This document shows positions 39,169 to 48,730 of a stretch of DNA of 64,000 nt, one piece after another. The stretch is from the NCBI RefSeq assembly GCF_032813545.1, contig NZ_CP136520.1, forward strand, positions 3,838,001 to 3,902,000. The letters run 5' to 3'. Within the stretch, counting starts at the first letter, position 1; each line of letters opens with the position of its first letter. A program made the position numbers and the translations under genes. A model generated the notes under the pieces. It was given only the letters and a program-made list of their open reading frames with translations. It made no database searches and was not told the DNA's origin. This stretch comes from Nodosilinea sp. E11 (GTDB lineage Bacteria > Cyanobacteriota > Cyanobacteriia > Phormidesmidales > Phormidesmidaceae).

Positions 39169-39720
39169 ATGACCCATTCTCCAGATCTCCGGCCTAGTCA
39201 GTTGCTTCGCAGCCGCCGGCAGCTGCTCCGATATATGGCTGGGGGTGGCCTGGGGGCGATCGCCATGGTGTTCTCGCGGCCCCAGACTGCGGTAGGTCAA
39301 GATCTTGAAGACCTGTGCTCGATGTTTCCGCTGAATTCTCGCTGTCTCGACTACTTGCCAGGAGTGCAGGCGCTAGATGGGGCGGGGGATGCGATCGCCG
39401 TCGATACCTTTTTACCCACCACTACGCCGGGGGTTCCCCAGCCGGTGCAAGGCTTACCCAGCGTTACCTACCTGGTGATTCAGTCAGGGCCAGCCATTGC
39501 GCCCTATGGCATTCGCCCTGTCTGCCCCCACCGGGGCTGCGCCGTCAACTGGCAAGCCGACCAAAATCGTTTTGCCTGCCCCTGCCACGGCTCGAAGTTT
39601 GATGCTGAGGGACGGGTGCTGCGAGGGCCAGCCCGTAAACCACTGCCCCTGGTCACGGTGGTTGAGCGGCAAAACCAAATTCGTCTAGTCGATCGGGCAC
39701 CCTCCATCGATCCGCGCTAA
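39169..39720 (+). CDS. Rieske [2Fe-2S] protein with Tat-like signal
   Basis: A 183-residue protein. N-terminal SRRQLLRYMAGGGLGAIAM is a probable Tat signal, so it is exported. Cluster ligands are in CPHRGC (about 119-124) and CPCHGS (about 138-143), the C-x-H and C-x-x-H pairs of a Rieske centre; the disulfide Cys of the cytochrome b6f type are also present (CPHRGC and CPC). Spacing is shorter than PetC and no proline-rich hinge is evident, so it is probably an alternative Rieske rather than the main PetC. ATG 39169 is chosen over the TTG at 39160. Confidence 0.85.
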   Translation: MTHSPDLRPSQLLRSRRQLLRYMAGGGLGAIAMVFSRPQTAVGQDLEDLCSMFPLNSRCLDYLPGVQALDGAGDAIAVDTFLPTTTPGVPQPVQGLPSVTYLVIQSGPAIAPYGIRPVCPHRGCAVNWQADQNRFACPCHGSKFDAEGRVLRGPARKPLPLVTVVERQNQIRLVDRAPSIDPR

Positions 39721-39833
39721 ACCTTGACCCATCTAATCAATCTGTAGGCTTGGGAAGCTGGTTTTCGGATGCGTTCTGAGGGGGCAATGGTTGATAATAG
39801 GTGATCTCTGTTGCCATTCCGTTCTAACGCCCC

Positions 39834-42800
39834 ATGTCTAGCGCCTTTCTCGATCGCCTCCACAGCCCCGATCGCCCGGTTATAGTCTTTGATGGGGCCA
39901 TGGGCACCAACATCCAGGTACAAAACCTGACCGCAGACGACTTTGGCGGCCCCGAGTACGAAGGCTGCAACGAATACCTGGTATTCACTAATCCTAAAGC
40001 GGTGGAAACCGTCCACCGGGGCTTTCTAGAAGCCGGGGCCGACGTGATTGAAACCGACACCTTTGGCGGCACGGCGATCGTGCTGGCCGAGTATGACCTA
40101 GCCGATCGCGCCTACGAACTGAACAAAACCGCCGCCGCCCTGGCCCGCCGCGTCGCCGACGAATATTCCACCGCCGAGAAGCCCCGGTTTGTGGCCGGTT
40201 CCATGGGGCCGGGCACAAAGCTGCCTACCCTCGGCCATATCGACTTCGACACCCTCAAAGACTCTTACGTCGATCAGGCGAAGGGGCTGATTGACGGCGG
40301 CGTTGACCTGATGCTGGTCGAAACCTGCCAAGACGTACTGCAAATCAAAGCTGCCCTCAACGGTATTGAAGAAGCCTTTGTCGCCACGGGCAAGCGCCTG
40401 CCGCTGATGGTCTCCGTCACCATGGAGCAGCAGGGCACCATGCTGGTGGGCACCGAAATGGCGGCGGCCCTGGCGATTTTGGAACCCTACCCGATCGACA
40501 TCCTGGGCCTCAACTGCGCCACCGGCCCCGATTTGATGAAAGACCACGTCCGCCACCTGGCCGAACAGTCGCCCTTTGTGATCTCCTGCATCCCCAACGC
40601 CGGTCTGCCCGAGAATGTGGGCGGCCACGCTGTCTATCGCCTCACCCCGATGGAGTTGCGGATGTCGCTGATGCACTTCATCGAAGACCTGGGCGTACAG
40701 GTGATCGGCGGCTGCTGCGGCACCAGGCCGGAGCACATTGCCCAACTGGCGGAGCTGGCGAAGGATTTGCGGCCCAAGGAACGGCCTGTGCGGGGGTTAA
40801 CCGTAGGGGCGCACCATGGTGCGCCCCTACCCGACCCACGGCCTGCCCTCAACTACACCCCCGCCGCCGCCTCGATCTACAGTCCCCAGCCCTACGACCA
40901 AGATAATTCTTTCCTCATCGTGGGCGAACGGCTCAACGCCAGCGGTTCGAAGAAGTGCCGCGAGATGCTGAATGCGGAGGATTGGGACGGGCTGGTGGCT
41001 TTGGCGCGATCGCAGGTCAAAGAGGGTGCCCACGTCCTCGATGTGAACGTGGACTACGTGGGCCGCGACGGCGAACGGGACATGCACGAGCTGGTGTCGC
41101 GCCTGGTCACCAACGTCACCCTGCCGCTGATGCTCGACTCCACCGAGTGGCAAAAGATGGAGGCGGGCCTGAAGGTAGCCGGGGGTAAGTGCATCCTCAA
41201 CTCCACCAACTACGAAGACGGCGACGAACGCTTCTTTAAAGTGCTGGAGCTAGCCAAGAAGTACGGTGCAGGCATCGTCGTCGGCACCATTGATGAAGAC
41301 GGCATGGCTCGCACGGCAGAAAAGAAGTTCCAAATTGCCCAGCGCGCCTACCGCGACGCCCTAGAGTATGGCCTGCCTGCCCACGAGATTTTCTTTGACA
41401 CCCTGGCCCTGCCGATCTCGACGGGCATCGAAGAAGACCGGGTAAACGGGCGCGAAACCTTGGAATCGATTCGGCTAATTCGCGAAAACCTGCCCGGCAG
41501 CCACATCATGCTGGGGGTGTCGAATGTCTCCTTTGGCCTCAGTCCGGTGGCCCGCGTCACCCTCAACTCGGTATTTTTGCATGAGGCCATGCAGGTGGGG
41601 CTGGATGGGGCGATCGTCAGCGCCGCCAAGATTCTTCCTCTGGCGAAAATTGACCCCGACCACCAAAAAGTCTGCCGCGACCTAATCTACGATCGCCGCG
41701 AGTTTGACGGCGACATTGTCTCCTACGACCCACTGACCAAGCTCACCACCCTGTTCGAGGGCAAGAGCCTGAAGAAAAAAGAGGCGATCGCCAAAGATCT
41801 GCCCATCGACGAGCAGCTTAAGCAGCACATCATCGACGGCGAACGCATCGGCCTCGACGACGCCCTGGCCAAAGCGCTGGAAACCTACCCGCCGCTGGAA
41901 ATCATCAACACCTTTTTGCTCGACGGCATGAAGGTGGTGGGCGAACTGTTTGGCTCGGGGCAAATGCAGCTGCCCTTTGTGCTGCAATCGGCCCAGACCA
42001 TGAAAGCCGCCGTGGCCTACCTCGAACCCTACATGGAAAAAGCCGACAGCGACGGCTCCGGCAAGGGCACCTTCATCATCGCCACGGTCAAGGGCGACGT
42101 TCACGACATCGGCAAAAACCTGGTCGATATCATCCTGTCGAACAACGGCTACAAGGTGGTCAACCTGGGCATCAAACAGCCCGTGGATGCGATCATCCAG
42201 GCCTATCGGGAACACCACGCCGACTGCATCGCCATGAGCGGCCTGCTGGTCAAATCCACCGCTTTCATGAAAGACAACCTGGAGACCTTCAACCAGGAGG
42301 GCATCACTGTCCCCGTCATCCTCGGCGGCGCGGCACTGACCCCCAAATTTGTCCACGAAGACTGCCAGAAAACCTACAAGGGCAAGGTCGTCTACGGTAA
42401 AGATGCCTTCTCTGACCTGCACTTTATGGACAAACTCATGCCCGCCAAGGCGGCAGGAAATTGGGATGACCTGAGCGGGTTTTTGGATGAAGTCGATGCA
42501 GATCCTTCCCCGGAGAACCCACCCCTGCCCCTCCCAGGAGGGGAGGCCGCTGAGGCCCCTGCCAGCACTGACTCCCCAACAATCCCAAATCCCAAATCCC
42601 AAGTCCAAAATTCTGAAGATACCACCCGCTCCGAGGCCGTTGACCCCGCGATCGCCCGCCCCACGCCGCCCTTCTGGGGTACTCGGGTTCTAACTCCGGC
42701 AGATATCTCGCTGGAGGAGGTGTTTGGCTACTTGGACTTGCAGGCGCTATTTGTGGGTCAGTGGCAGTTCCGTAAGCCTCAGGAGCAATCCCGCGAAGAA

Positions 42801-43508
42801 TACGATGCGTTTCTGAAAGAAACCGTCCACCCCATTCTGGATACCTGGAAAGCGCGCATCCTGGCGGAAGACCTGCTGCATCCCCAATTGGTCTACGGCT
42901 ACTTCCCCTGTCTGGCCGAAGGTAATTCGCTGCACATCTACGATCCGTCGGTGATGGATGCACCCATCCACCCATCCACCCATCCACCCATCCACCCAGA
43001 CCCCATCGCCACGTTTACCTTCCCCCGGCAAAAATCGTTGCGGCGGCTCTGCATTGCTGACTTCTTCTTGCCGAAAGAACTGGCGAAACCAGGGGAGTTC
43101 GACGTGTTCCCCATGCAGGCGGTGACGGTAGGCGAGATCGCCACGGAGTTTGCCCAGACGCTGTTTAAGGCCGACCAGTACACCGACTACCTCTACTACT
43201 ACGGTCTGTCGGTGCAGACGGCAGAGGCGATGGCGGAATGGTGTCACGCCCGCATTCGGCGCGAACTGGGTTTTGGGGCGTTAGAGCCTGAAACTCTGCG
43301 CGAGATTCTTCAGCAGCGCTACCAGGGGTCGCGCTATAGCTTTGGCTACCCGGCCTGCCCCAATATGGATGACCAGCCCATTCAGCTAGAGCTACTCAAG
43401 GCCGAACAAATCGGCATGACCATTGACGAAAGCGAACAGCTCTACCCAGAGCAGTCCACCACGGCCATCATTGCCTACCACCCAACCGCAAAGTATTTCA
43501 GTGCCTGA
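39834..43508 (+). CDS. metH: cobalamin-dependent methionine synthase MetH
   Basis: A 1224-residue enzyme methylating homocysteine from 5-methyl-tetrahydrofolate. Domains in order: homocysteine-binding (1-320; Zn ligands in GLNCATGPD and [11 protein letters not shown]), pterin-binding (350-640; [15 protein letters not shown]), cap and B12-binding (650-880; [20 protein letters not shown] with the cobalt-ligand His), and AdoMet reactivation (940-1224; [22 protein letters not shown]). The chain is all in frame and no key residue is missing. The three inter-domain or surface linkers contain palindromes and tandem repeats typical of intergenic DNA (separate entries). Alone in its transcription unit; no cobalamin riboswitch was recognised in the 113-bp leader. 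Confidence 0.97.
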   Translation: MSSAFLDRLHSPDRPVIVFDGAMGTNIQVQNLTADDFGGPEYEGCNEYLVFTNPKAVETVHRGFLEAGADVIETDTFGGTAIVLAEYDLADRAYELNKTAAALARRVADEYSTAEKPRFVAGSMGPGTKLPTLGHIDFDTLKDSYVDQAKGLIDGGVDLMLVETCQDVLQIKAALNGIEEAFVATGKRLPLMVSVTMEQQGTMLVGTEMAAALAILEPYPIDILGLNCATGPDLMKDHVRHLAEQSPFVISCIPNAGLPENVGGHAVYRLTPMELRMSLMHFIEDLGVQVIGGCCGTRPEHIAQLAELAKDLRPKERPVRGLTVGAHHGAPLPDPRPALNYTPAAASIYSPQPYDQDNSFLIVGERLNASGSKKCREMLNAEDWDGLVALARSQVKEGAHVLDVNVDYVGRDGERDMHELVSRLVTNVTLPLMLDSTEWQKMEAGLKVAGGKCILNSTNYEDGDERFFKVLELAKKYGAGIVVGTIDEDGMARTAEKKFQIAQRAYRDALEYGLPAHEIFFDTLALPISTGIEEDRVNGRETLESIRLIRENLPGSHIMLGVSNVSFGLSPVARVTLNSVFLHEAMQVGLDGAIVSAAKILPLAKIDPDHQKVCRDLIYDRREFDGDIVSYDPLTKLTTLFEGKSLKKKEAIAKDLPIDEQLKQHIIDGERIGLDDALAKALETYPPLEIINTFLLDGMKVVGELFGSGQMQLPFVLQSAQTMKAAVAYLEPYMEKADSDGSGKGTFIIATVKGDVHDIGKNLVDIILSNNGYKVVNLGIKQPVDAIIQAYREHHADCIAMSGLLVKSTAFMKDNLETFNQEGITVPVILGGAALTPKFVHEDCQKTYKGKVVYGKDAFSDLHFMDKLMPAKAAGNWDDLSGFLDEVDADPSPENPPLPLPGGEAAEAPASTDSPTIPNPKSQVQNSEDTTRSEAVDPAIARPTPPFWGTRVLTPADISLEEVFGYLDLQALFVGQWQFRKPQEQSREEYDAFLKETVHPILDTWKARILAEDLLHPQLVYGYFPCLAEGNSLHIYDPSVMDAPIHPSTHPPIHPDPIATFTFPRQKSLRRLCIADFFLPKELAKPGEFDVFPMQAVTVGEIATEFAQTLFKADQYTDYLYYYGLSVQTAEAMAEWCHARIRRELGFGALEPETLREILQQRYQGSRYSFGYPACPNMDDQPIQLELLKAEQIGMTIDESEQLYPEQSTTAIIAYHPTAKYFSA
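40803..40830. repeat. perfect 28-bp palindrome inside metH
   Basis: GTAGGGGCGCACCA and its exact complement, with no loop. It encodes the linker residues about 324-333 between homocysteine- and pterin-binding domains. Same style as the intergenic palindromes at 28749, 33659 and 44516. Confidence 0.95.
42528..42600. repeat. palindrome plus heptad repeat inside metH
   Basis: CCCCTCCCAGGAGGGG (42528-42543) followed 37 bp later by AATCCCA heptads (42581-42600, about three copies, AAATCCC phase). They encode the Pro/Ser/Asn-rich linker around residues 898-922, between the B12 and activation domains. Confidence 0.85.
42961..42998. repeat. 8-bp tandem repeat (CACCCATC)x4.75 inside metH
   Basis: Four perfect units plus CACCCA. 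Encodes a His/Pro/Ile linker (about residues 1043-1055) within the activation-domain half. Unit length is not a multiple of three, so loss or gain of one unit would shift the frame. Confidence 0.95.
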
Positions 43509-43691
43509 GGTTAATTGATTAGTCGCAACTGATACCCAATCCGGATCGCAACTTCGAGATCTGGGTGCCCGGTCAGCGATCGCCGATATTCAAGGGCGAT
43601 CTGCGTGGTGACCGCCCCCCAGGGGTACGTTAAGGATCAAGGCGGTATCCGTGGGATCGCCCAACTCTCGGTGTTTTGCAATGGGGACTGT

Positions 43692-44474
43692 ATGAAACGA
43701 GCAATGGTAAGGGTCTTGACCCTGGCAATGGCCGCTGTTCTAGGGGCCTGTGGGGGCGACGCCCAGGGGGGAGACTGGCTAGCCACCGATGATGGCGACT
43801 TTGTGCTGGAGTATCTGGAACCGGAAAATGCCGACCACCAGCCAGTTTACGAGGCTCTGGTGGAGAGTGAGTTTTACGATGGGGTGGTTGCTACGCTGAA
43901 CGAGCAGTTTGCTCTGCCCCAAGATATTGCGATCGCTTTTCAGGACTGTGGTGAGGTGAATGCCTTCTACAGCCCCGACGACGTGGCGATCGCCATGTGC
44001 TACGAACTGATCGCCTACTATGCCGACATGTTCTACGACGAGGACGAGGCCGACTACACTCAGACGGTGATCAATGCGGCCTACTTCACCTTCTTCCATG
44101 AACTGGGCCACGCCCTAGTCGATCAGCTCGAACTGCCCATTGTCAGCCGCGAAGAAGACGCTGTGGACGCCTTTGCTGCCGTGCTGCTGCTGTGGCAGGG
44201 AGAGGAAGAGGCCGCGATCGCCGGGATCGATCAGTTTAGCCTCGATGCCGAAGAAGAAGCCGAGCTGGAGGAATTGCCCTACTGGGATGAGCACAGCCTT
44301 AGCGAACAGCGGTTCTATAACATGGTCTGCTTAGTCTACGGCAGCGATCCCGACTGGTACGCCGAATGGGTGTCAGAAGATTTTCTCCCCGAATCTCGGG
44401 CCGAAGGCTGCGAGGCAGAATTTGCCCAGGCCGACGAAAGCTGGTCTGCTCTGCTCACCCCCTACCTAAAATAG
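43692..44474 (+). CDS. DUF4344 putative zinc-metallopeptidase lipoprotein
   Basis: A 260-residue exported protein. MKRAMVRVLTLAMAAVLGAC ends in a lipobox (LGAC), so a lipid-anchored mature protein is expected. The catalytic motif HELGH lies at about residue 137, with a glutamate-rich segment REEDAVDAF a little downstream as a third-ligand candidate. DUF4344 members are putative metallopeptidases. Many acidic residues (pI low). The frame is open from 43605, but ATG 43692 begins the signal peptide. Confidence 0.85.
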   Translation: MKRAMVRVLTLAMAAVLGACGGDAQGGDWLATDDGDFVLEYLEPENADHQPVYEALVESEFYDGVVATLNEQFALPQDIAIAFQDCGEVNAFYSPDDVAIAMCYELIAYYADMFYDEDEADYTQTVINAAYFTFFHELGHALVDQLELPIVSREEDAVDAFAAVLLLWQGEEEAAIAGIDQFSLDAEEEAELEELPYWDEHSLSEQRFYNMVCLVYGSDPDWYAEWVSEDFLPESRAEGCEAEFAQADESWSALLTPYLK

Positions 44475-44928
44475 ATCTTCATACTGAATCCTGTTTGGTT
44501 GCCCCCGGTTCAGCCGGGCGCATGCCATGCGCCCCTCGGTTTAGCCGTTTGGGAAGCGGGGTTTATGCAATTGGATTTGCTCTAAAAATAACCCTGAGAC
44601 GGTGCATCGCTGCGCGGATGCACCCTACAATTTTCATCGTTGGGGGTGTCGTCTTGGCGATATGGACGATTGGTATCAAAAGCGCTTGAGAGTGATGGCT
44701 TGGCTTTGGCCCCTCAGGCTAAACTCTCGGCTAGCTTCTGCCAGAGCTTAGGTGAATTCTGTTGTGCTATTGCCCCCAGGGTGCCCAGCCGCCCAAACAA
44801 CCGCTGGGCAAAGCGACCCCTAGCTTTTTGACCTGCTGCCCGGCAAAGCAACTGAGCATTTGCAGCTTGAGGAATCATCTTTCCTGAGCCCGACTACAAT
44901 GGCAGTATTAGACTTAACGGCTACCACT
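44475..44928. other. intergenic region with two palindromic repeats
   Basis: About 450 bp. Copy 3 of the dispersed element (44481-44581), a hairpin GGTGCATC-8 nt-GATGCACC followed by CTAC (44601-44624), then about 300 bp with no recognised signal. Confidence 0.5.
44481..44581 (-). repeat. dispersed ~100-bp palindromic element, copy 3
   Basis: Contains the perfect GGGCGCATG-C-CATGCGCCC palindrome at 44516-44534 and matches the inverse of copy 1 (8187-8290) over about 100 bp, including TGAATCCTGTTTGGTT, CCCCCGGTTC and TTATGCAATT. Confidence 0.7.
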
Positions 44929-45393
44929 ATGTCGTCTCAAACTACTGCTCAGGCTAGTTCTCTGGCCCATCTCTACGAGCAAGACTACGCTCTGTGGCTG
45001 GGCACCACCTGCCAGCTACTCAAAACGGGGCAGATGACCGAGATCGACATTACTCACTTACTCGAAGAACTGGAAGACATGGGCCGCAGCGAAAAACAGG
45101 TTTTGACCAGCAACCTCATTGTGGTGCTCATGCACCTGTTGAAGTATGCCTATCAGCCTGGACAGCGTTCTAATAGCTGGCGATTTACAATCAAAGAGCA
45201 TCGTCGTCAGCTGCTGGCAGCGCTGAAAGCTAGCCCCAGTCTCAAGTCGTACTTTGAGCAGGTGTTTGCCGAGTGCTACCAAGATGCGCGCGATCTAGCC
45301 TCTACAGAAACCGGAGTGAGCCTTGAACATTTGCCCCTGGAAAGTCCGTTTAGCCTAGAGCAAACCCTCGATCGCGAATATTTGCCGCAATAG
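44929..45393 (+). CDS. DUF29 family protein
   Basis: A 154-residue all-alpha protein. DUF29 wording is clear: LYEQDYALWLGTTCQLLKTG, HLLEELEDMGRSEKQVLTSN, LMHLLKYAYQPGQRSNSW, then DAR and a C-terminal PLESPFSLEQTLDREYLP. DUF29 proteins are multicopy in cyanobacteria with unknown function. Start is unclear: ATGs at 44899 and 44929 and a TTG at 44860 are all open; the family usually starts shortly before LYEQD. Confidence 0.88.
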   Translation: MSSQTTAQASSLAHLYEQDYALWLGTTCQLLKTGQMTEIDITHLLEELEDMGRSEKQVLTSNLIVVLMHLLKYAYQPGQRSNSWRFTIKEHRRQLLAALKASPSLKSYFEQVFAECYQDARDLASTETGVSLEHLPLESPFSLEQTLDREYLPQ

Positions 45394-45404
45394 GACGACA
45401 GCAA

Positions 45405-46322
45405 CTAGCGATCGCGCCCATCCCCTGGCAGCCCGTCGGTAAACAGGGCCAGGGCTGGGTTAAATTCTGCTTCTAAATCAGGGCCAATGTCGTCGCCACT
45501 GTCGTCATCCTCGACAGGTAGAATGCGGGCGCTTTCTAGATCGTCAAAGCCGAACAGATTGGGGTCGGCCAGGTGAGATGGGGCGACGTTTTGGAGACTG
45601 CGAAACAGGGTTTCGGTGCGGCCCGGCCACTGCTTCTCCCAGGTTTGCAGCATGTCCTTAATTTGGGCGCGCTGTAGATTGGCCTGGGACCCACACAGCG
45701 TGCAGGGAATAATTGGAAACTCGCGGTAGCGGGCGTAGCGGGCGATGTCGGCCTCGGGGCAGTAGGCCAGGGGCCGAATGACGATGTGGCGGCGATCGTC
45801 TGTCAACAGCTTGGGGGGCATCGCTTTGAGCCTGCCACCGTGGAACATATTTAGAAACAGCGTCTCGATCATGTCGTCACGGTGGTGGCCGAGGGCAATC
45901 TTGGTGACCCCTTCCTCAGCGGCAACCCGGTAGAGTACGCCCCGCCGCAGCCGCGAGCACAGCCCGCACATGGTTTTACCCTCGGGTATCACTCGTTTGA
46001 CGGTGCTGTAGGTGTCTTGCTCGACGATGCGGTAGGGCACGCCGATCGCCTCAAAGTAGTCTGGCAGCACGTGGGCCGGAAAGCCCGGCTGCTTTTGGTC
46101 GAGATTGACCGCCAGAATGTCGAAGGAGATCGGGGCGCTGCGCTGGAGGTGGCGCAGAATATCGAGCAGGGTGTGGGAGTCTTTGCCACCCGAGACGCAG
46201 ACCATGACGCGATCGCCCTCGCCAATCATGCCGTAGTCGGCGATCGCCTGCCCCATGCGCGATCGCAAAAATCCCTGGAGCTTCTTAAAGCTGTTGGAGG
46301 TGGGTTGCTTAACGCCAGCCAT
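45405..46322 (-). CDS. ttcA: tRNA 2-thiocytidine biosynthesis protein TtcA
   Basis: A 305-residue ATP-dependent enzyme adding sulfur to C32 of tRNA. PP-loop [14 protein letters not shown] (about 40-53), [4Fe-4S] ligands in [11 protein letters not shown] and CTLCGS, and [10 protein letters not shown]. The C-terminal 45 residues are an acidic tail ([15 protein letters not shown]). The frame opens at 46400, overlapping the upstream gene; ATG 46322 is the usual start. Follows the metallophosphoesterase on the same strand with a 44-bp gap. Confidence 0.93.
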   Translation of the reverse strand: MAGVKQPTSNSFKKLQGFLRSRMGQAIADYGMIGEGDRVMVCVSGGKDSHTLLDILRHLQRSAPISFDILAVNLDQKQPGFPAHVLPDYFEAIGVPYRIVEQDTYSTVKRVIPEGKTMCGLCSRLRRGVLYRVAAEEGVTKIALGHHRDDMIETLFLNMFHGGRLKAMPPKLLTDDRRHIVIRPLAYCPEADIARYARYREFPIIPCTLCGSQANLQRAQIKDMLQTWEKQWPGRTETLFRSLQNVAPSHLADPNLFGFDDLESARILPVEDDDSGDDIGPDLEAEFNPALALFTDGLPGDGRDR

Positions 46323-46366
46323 GGGCCTAGGCTCCTGAATCACATGGGTCTCCTCAAACAGCACCC

Positions 46367-47497
46367 CTATTTTAGAGCGCTCTTGGATGCGGATGGCCAC
46401 ACCAAGGTGGCGGTATTGTCGATCGCCTGCGGATTGCCATCGCTGTCTACTGCGTTGTAGCAGGCCAACCGCTGCTGCACCTCAGGCGGCAGGTGCGAAA
46501 AGTCGATTTGGGCGTCGCCGTTCGCGATGCTGGCCCAAAACGTCTTGAGGCTGGGGGCGATCGCTGCCGCCTCATGGTCAGCTAGCCCCACCGGCGGGCT
46601 GGTGAGAAACTTGGTCATAAATCCCTCAGCGCGATCGCACATCCACCGATGCGACATCGCTTGCAGATCGTCCCAGGGGTCTACGGCGGTGAGACGGCGC
46701 GATCGCACCTCCACCCGCAAATCGCCATCGCCGTGCTCAATCTCCACAATCCGGTAGGGGTGGGGGTAGCTGACCAGTGACCCAGTCAGCACCTCACACA
46801 GGTCGCCGTGCCGCGCTACATCCTGCACATGCAGGTGACCGGTAAACATCAGCCGCACCTGTGCCGCCTCCAGCCGTTGAATGATATCGGCGGCATTGCT
46901 GACCATGTAGCGCTGGCCCAGGGGACTGTTTGACTGGCCCGGCAGGTGTTCCAGCACATTGTGGTGCAGCATGACGAGAATTAAATCGTCGGAGTAGTCA
47001 GCCAGCGTTGTCTCTAGCCAGTCGAGCTGAGTCTGATCCACATAGCCTACCCGTACCTGCTCGCCATTGGGCTCAAAGGCGTTGGAGTTGAGCGCCACCA
47101 GCCGCACGCCGGGAAGAATTTCGTGCTGGTAGTGCAGGGTTTTGCCATCGCTGTAGCCAAAGTCTTGGTACAGCTTAGGAAAATCTTGGAGGCCAATGGC
47201 GCGATCGCTGGCGTCCCTAGCAATCACATCGTGGTTGCCGGGCACCACGTAGGCTGGAAACGGCAGCCGCTTCAGGCGATCGATCAGCCACTGGTGGTTA
47301 ACCCATTCTCCATGCTGGGTGAGGTCGCCGGGCAGCAGCAAAAAGTCGAGATCCAGTGTTTCTAAATGGTCAAAGATTTGCTCAATACCCGGAATACTAA
47401 CTTCCACTAAGTGAAAGCGATTGGGGCCGTTGTAGATGGTCTCAGGTCGAGCGATGTGAGGGTCGCTGATGATAGCGAAACGAAAACGCTGTCCCAT
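46367..47497 (-). CDS. calcineurin-like metallophosphoesterase (CpdA-like)
   Basis: A 376-residue phosphodiesterase. Metal-site motifs in order: [33 protein letters not shown] and TGHLHVQD, the standard set of the class III cyclic nucleotide phosphodiesterases such as CpdA. The last 130 residues are extra and not assigned. Probably hydrolyses cAMP or a phosphomonoester; cAMP would be meaningful beside Crp-type regulators, but that is inference. ATG at 47497. Confidence 0.88.
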   Translation of the reverse strand: MGQRFRFAIISDPHIARPETIYNGPNRFHLVEVSIPGIEQIFDHLETLDLDFLLLPGDLTQHGEWVNHQWLIDRLKRLPFPAYVVPGNHDVIARDASDRAIGLQDFPKLYQDFGYSDGKTLHYQHEILPGVRLVALNSNAFEPNGEQVRVGYVDQTQLDWLETTLADYSDDLILVMLHHNVLEHLPGQSNSPLGQRYMVSNAADIIQRLEAAQVRLMFTGHLHVQDVARHGDLCEVLTGSLVSYPHPYRIVEIEHGDGDLRVEVRSRRLTAVDPWDDLQAMSHRWMCDRAEGFMTKFLTSPPVGLADHEAAAIAPSLKTFWASIANGDAQIDFSHLPPEVQQRLACYNAVDSDGNPQAIDNTATLVWPSASKSALK

Positions 47498-47697
47498 GAA
47501 CTTTAGACGTACAAAGATGTGAATTCTCCTATCAGCCTAGCTGCTCCTCGCCCGATTCGGTAAAGAAATTGGGTGCCAGATCTCGGGTTTTGGGCCTGAC
47601 CCCTGCCCCCTTAAACTGGACACCTTGCACCTAACACCTGACACCCACCCCCCCAAATGGCATGATAGAAAGCCGTGGTTCCATCGAGGTTAACCCT

Positions 47698-48333
47698 GTG
47701 GCTGTTGTTCGGGTGCGTCAGCACGTCAATCCCCTGAGTGAGCGATACCAGGCTCCTGTCGAGACTCCCGCCTGGGAGACCCTCTTTGCCAACCCCCAGC
47801 AGCCGTTGCACATCGACATTGGCTGTGGCAAAGGTGTCTTTGCGCTGCATATGGCCCAGCTTCAGCCCGAGTGGAATTTTTTGGGCTTAGAAATTCGCAG
47901 GCCTGTGGTCGAGTCTGCGCAAAAGCGCCAGCAAGAATCGGGGCTGAGCAACCTACATTTTATGTACTGCAACGTCAATATCTCCCTGCGCGCCCTGCTA
48001 GAGAGCTGGGGCGACCCCAACCCCCTCCAGCAAGTTTCCATCCAGTTTCCTGACCCCTGGTTTAAAAAACGTCACCAAAAGCGCCGAGTGCTGCAACCCG
48101 AGCTAGTGGCCACCCTGGCCGAGTTCTTGCCGTCTGGCGGGCGCGTGGTGGTGCAGTCTGATGTGGAAGCGGTGGCGATCGATATGTGCGATCGCATCGC
48201 CGAAAACCCTCACTTTCTACGTTCTAGCTCCGACTGGCTACCTACCAGCCCCTTTCCTGCCCAAACCGATCGCGAGCGGGTCACGCTAGAACAGGGGTTG
48301 CCTGTCCACCGCGCCATCTTTACTCGGTCTTGA
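47698..48333 (+). CDS. trmB: tRNA (guanine-N7)-methyltransferase TrmB
   Basis: A 211-residue SAM enzyme making m7G46 in tRNA. SAM motif HIDIGCGKGVFALHMA, then FLGLEIRRPVVESA and the signature VSIQFPDPWFKKRHQKRR. GAGG at 47686-47689, 8 nt before GTG 47698, supports starting there (VRVRQHVNPLSERYQ follows); an ATG at 47662 in frame would add 12 residues. It lies 54 bp before tRNA-Arg on the same strand. Confidence 0.95.
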   Translation: MAVVRVRQHVNPLSERYQAPVETPAWETLFANPQQPLHIDIGCGKGVFALHMAQLQPEWNFLGLEIRRPVVESAQKRQQESGLSNLHFMYCNVNISLRALLESWGDPNPLQQVSIQFPDPWFKKRHQKRRVLQPELVATLAEFLPSGGRVVVQSDVEAVAIDMCDRIAENPHFLRSSSDWLPTSPFPAQTDRERVTLEQGLPVHRAIFTRS

Positions 48334-48387
48334 ACTCCCACAATCAAATCAGGGTGTAAAATGGCCCAAGATCGCATGTTGAGATCT

Positions 48388-48461
48388 GGGGCTGTAGCTC
48401 AGCAGGATAGAGCGGCCGCCTCCTAAGCGGCAGGTCGTGGGTTCGAATCCCGCCAGCCCCG
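48388..48461 (+). tRNA. tRNA-Arg (CCU)
   Basis: 74 nt: GGGGCTG pairs with CAGCCCC plus discriminator G; anticodon stem-loop GCCGC-CTCCTAA-GCGGC gives CCT; T arm GTGGGTTCGAATCCCGC. CCA not encoded. tRNA-Arg(CCU) is a frequent attachment site for integrating elements, and an integrase remnant starts 105 bp downstream. Confidence 0.97.
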
Positions 48462-48496
48462 TACCCCAAAGTCCCGTCAACGTGGGGCTTTCGACA

Positions 48497-48565
48497 TTCC
48501 CTATAGGCCAGCATATCCCTGGGTGTGGCAGAACCTTCCCTACATTTTGGGGAAGCTATAGGGAA
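48497..48565. repeat. inverted repeat before integrase remnant
   Basis: TTCCCTATAG (48497-48506) and CTATAGGGAA (48556-48565) pair perfectly; the second arm abuts the GTG of the integrase remnant. Might be an operator or arm-type site left from the element. Confidence 0.5.
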
Positions 48566-48718
48566 GTGGCACGAGGAAAACTCACGCTAGAGTCGATTAA
48601 CCAGCGCCTGAAGCCTGCGAGTATTGGTGTAACGGTAAGGCAAAAGGGGAGTCGCCTATCGTTACGGGCTGATTCAATGGGACGTGACCTTGCCTCGCTG
48701 TTTCGGTCCATGTTCTAG
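48566..48718 (+). pseudogene. truncated tyrosine-type integrase (N-terminal remnant)
   Basis: A 50-codon frame from GTG 48566. Residues 1-36 (ARGKLTLESINQRLK, GVTVRQKGSRLSLRA) resemble the N-terminal arm-binding start of cyanobacterial tRNA-targeting integrases, which normally run over 350 residues with a C-terminal R-H-R-Y catalytic domain. Here the frame goes on for 14 unrelated residues (SMGRDLASLFRSMF) and stops. No catalytic domain follows before the convergent DUF1499 gene. AGGGAAGTGG precedes the start. Its place next to tRNA-Arg supports an element that integrated there and was later lost. Confidence 0.55.
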
Positions 48719-48730
48719 GGCTACGACCGA

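Noticed and set aside
39721-39833. Cobalamin or SAM riboswitch in the metH leader
   Set aside because: Too short for a B12 riboswitch, and no conserved box was found.
41682-42608. 308-codon minus-strand frame opposite metH
   Set aside because: Antisense shadow; Val/Gly/Asp/His-rich translation typical of reversed GC-rich coding DNA.
48340-48387. Own promoter for tRNA-Arg
   Set aside because: TGTAAAAT is present but the nearest TTGAAC is 21 nt away, too far; read-through from trmB is equally likely.
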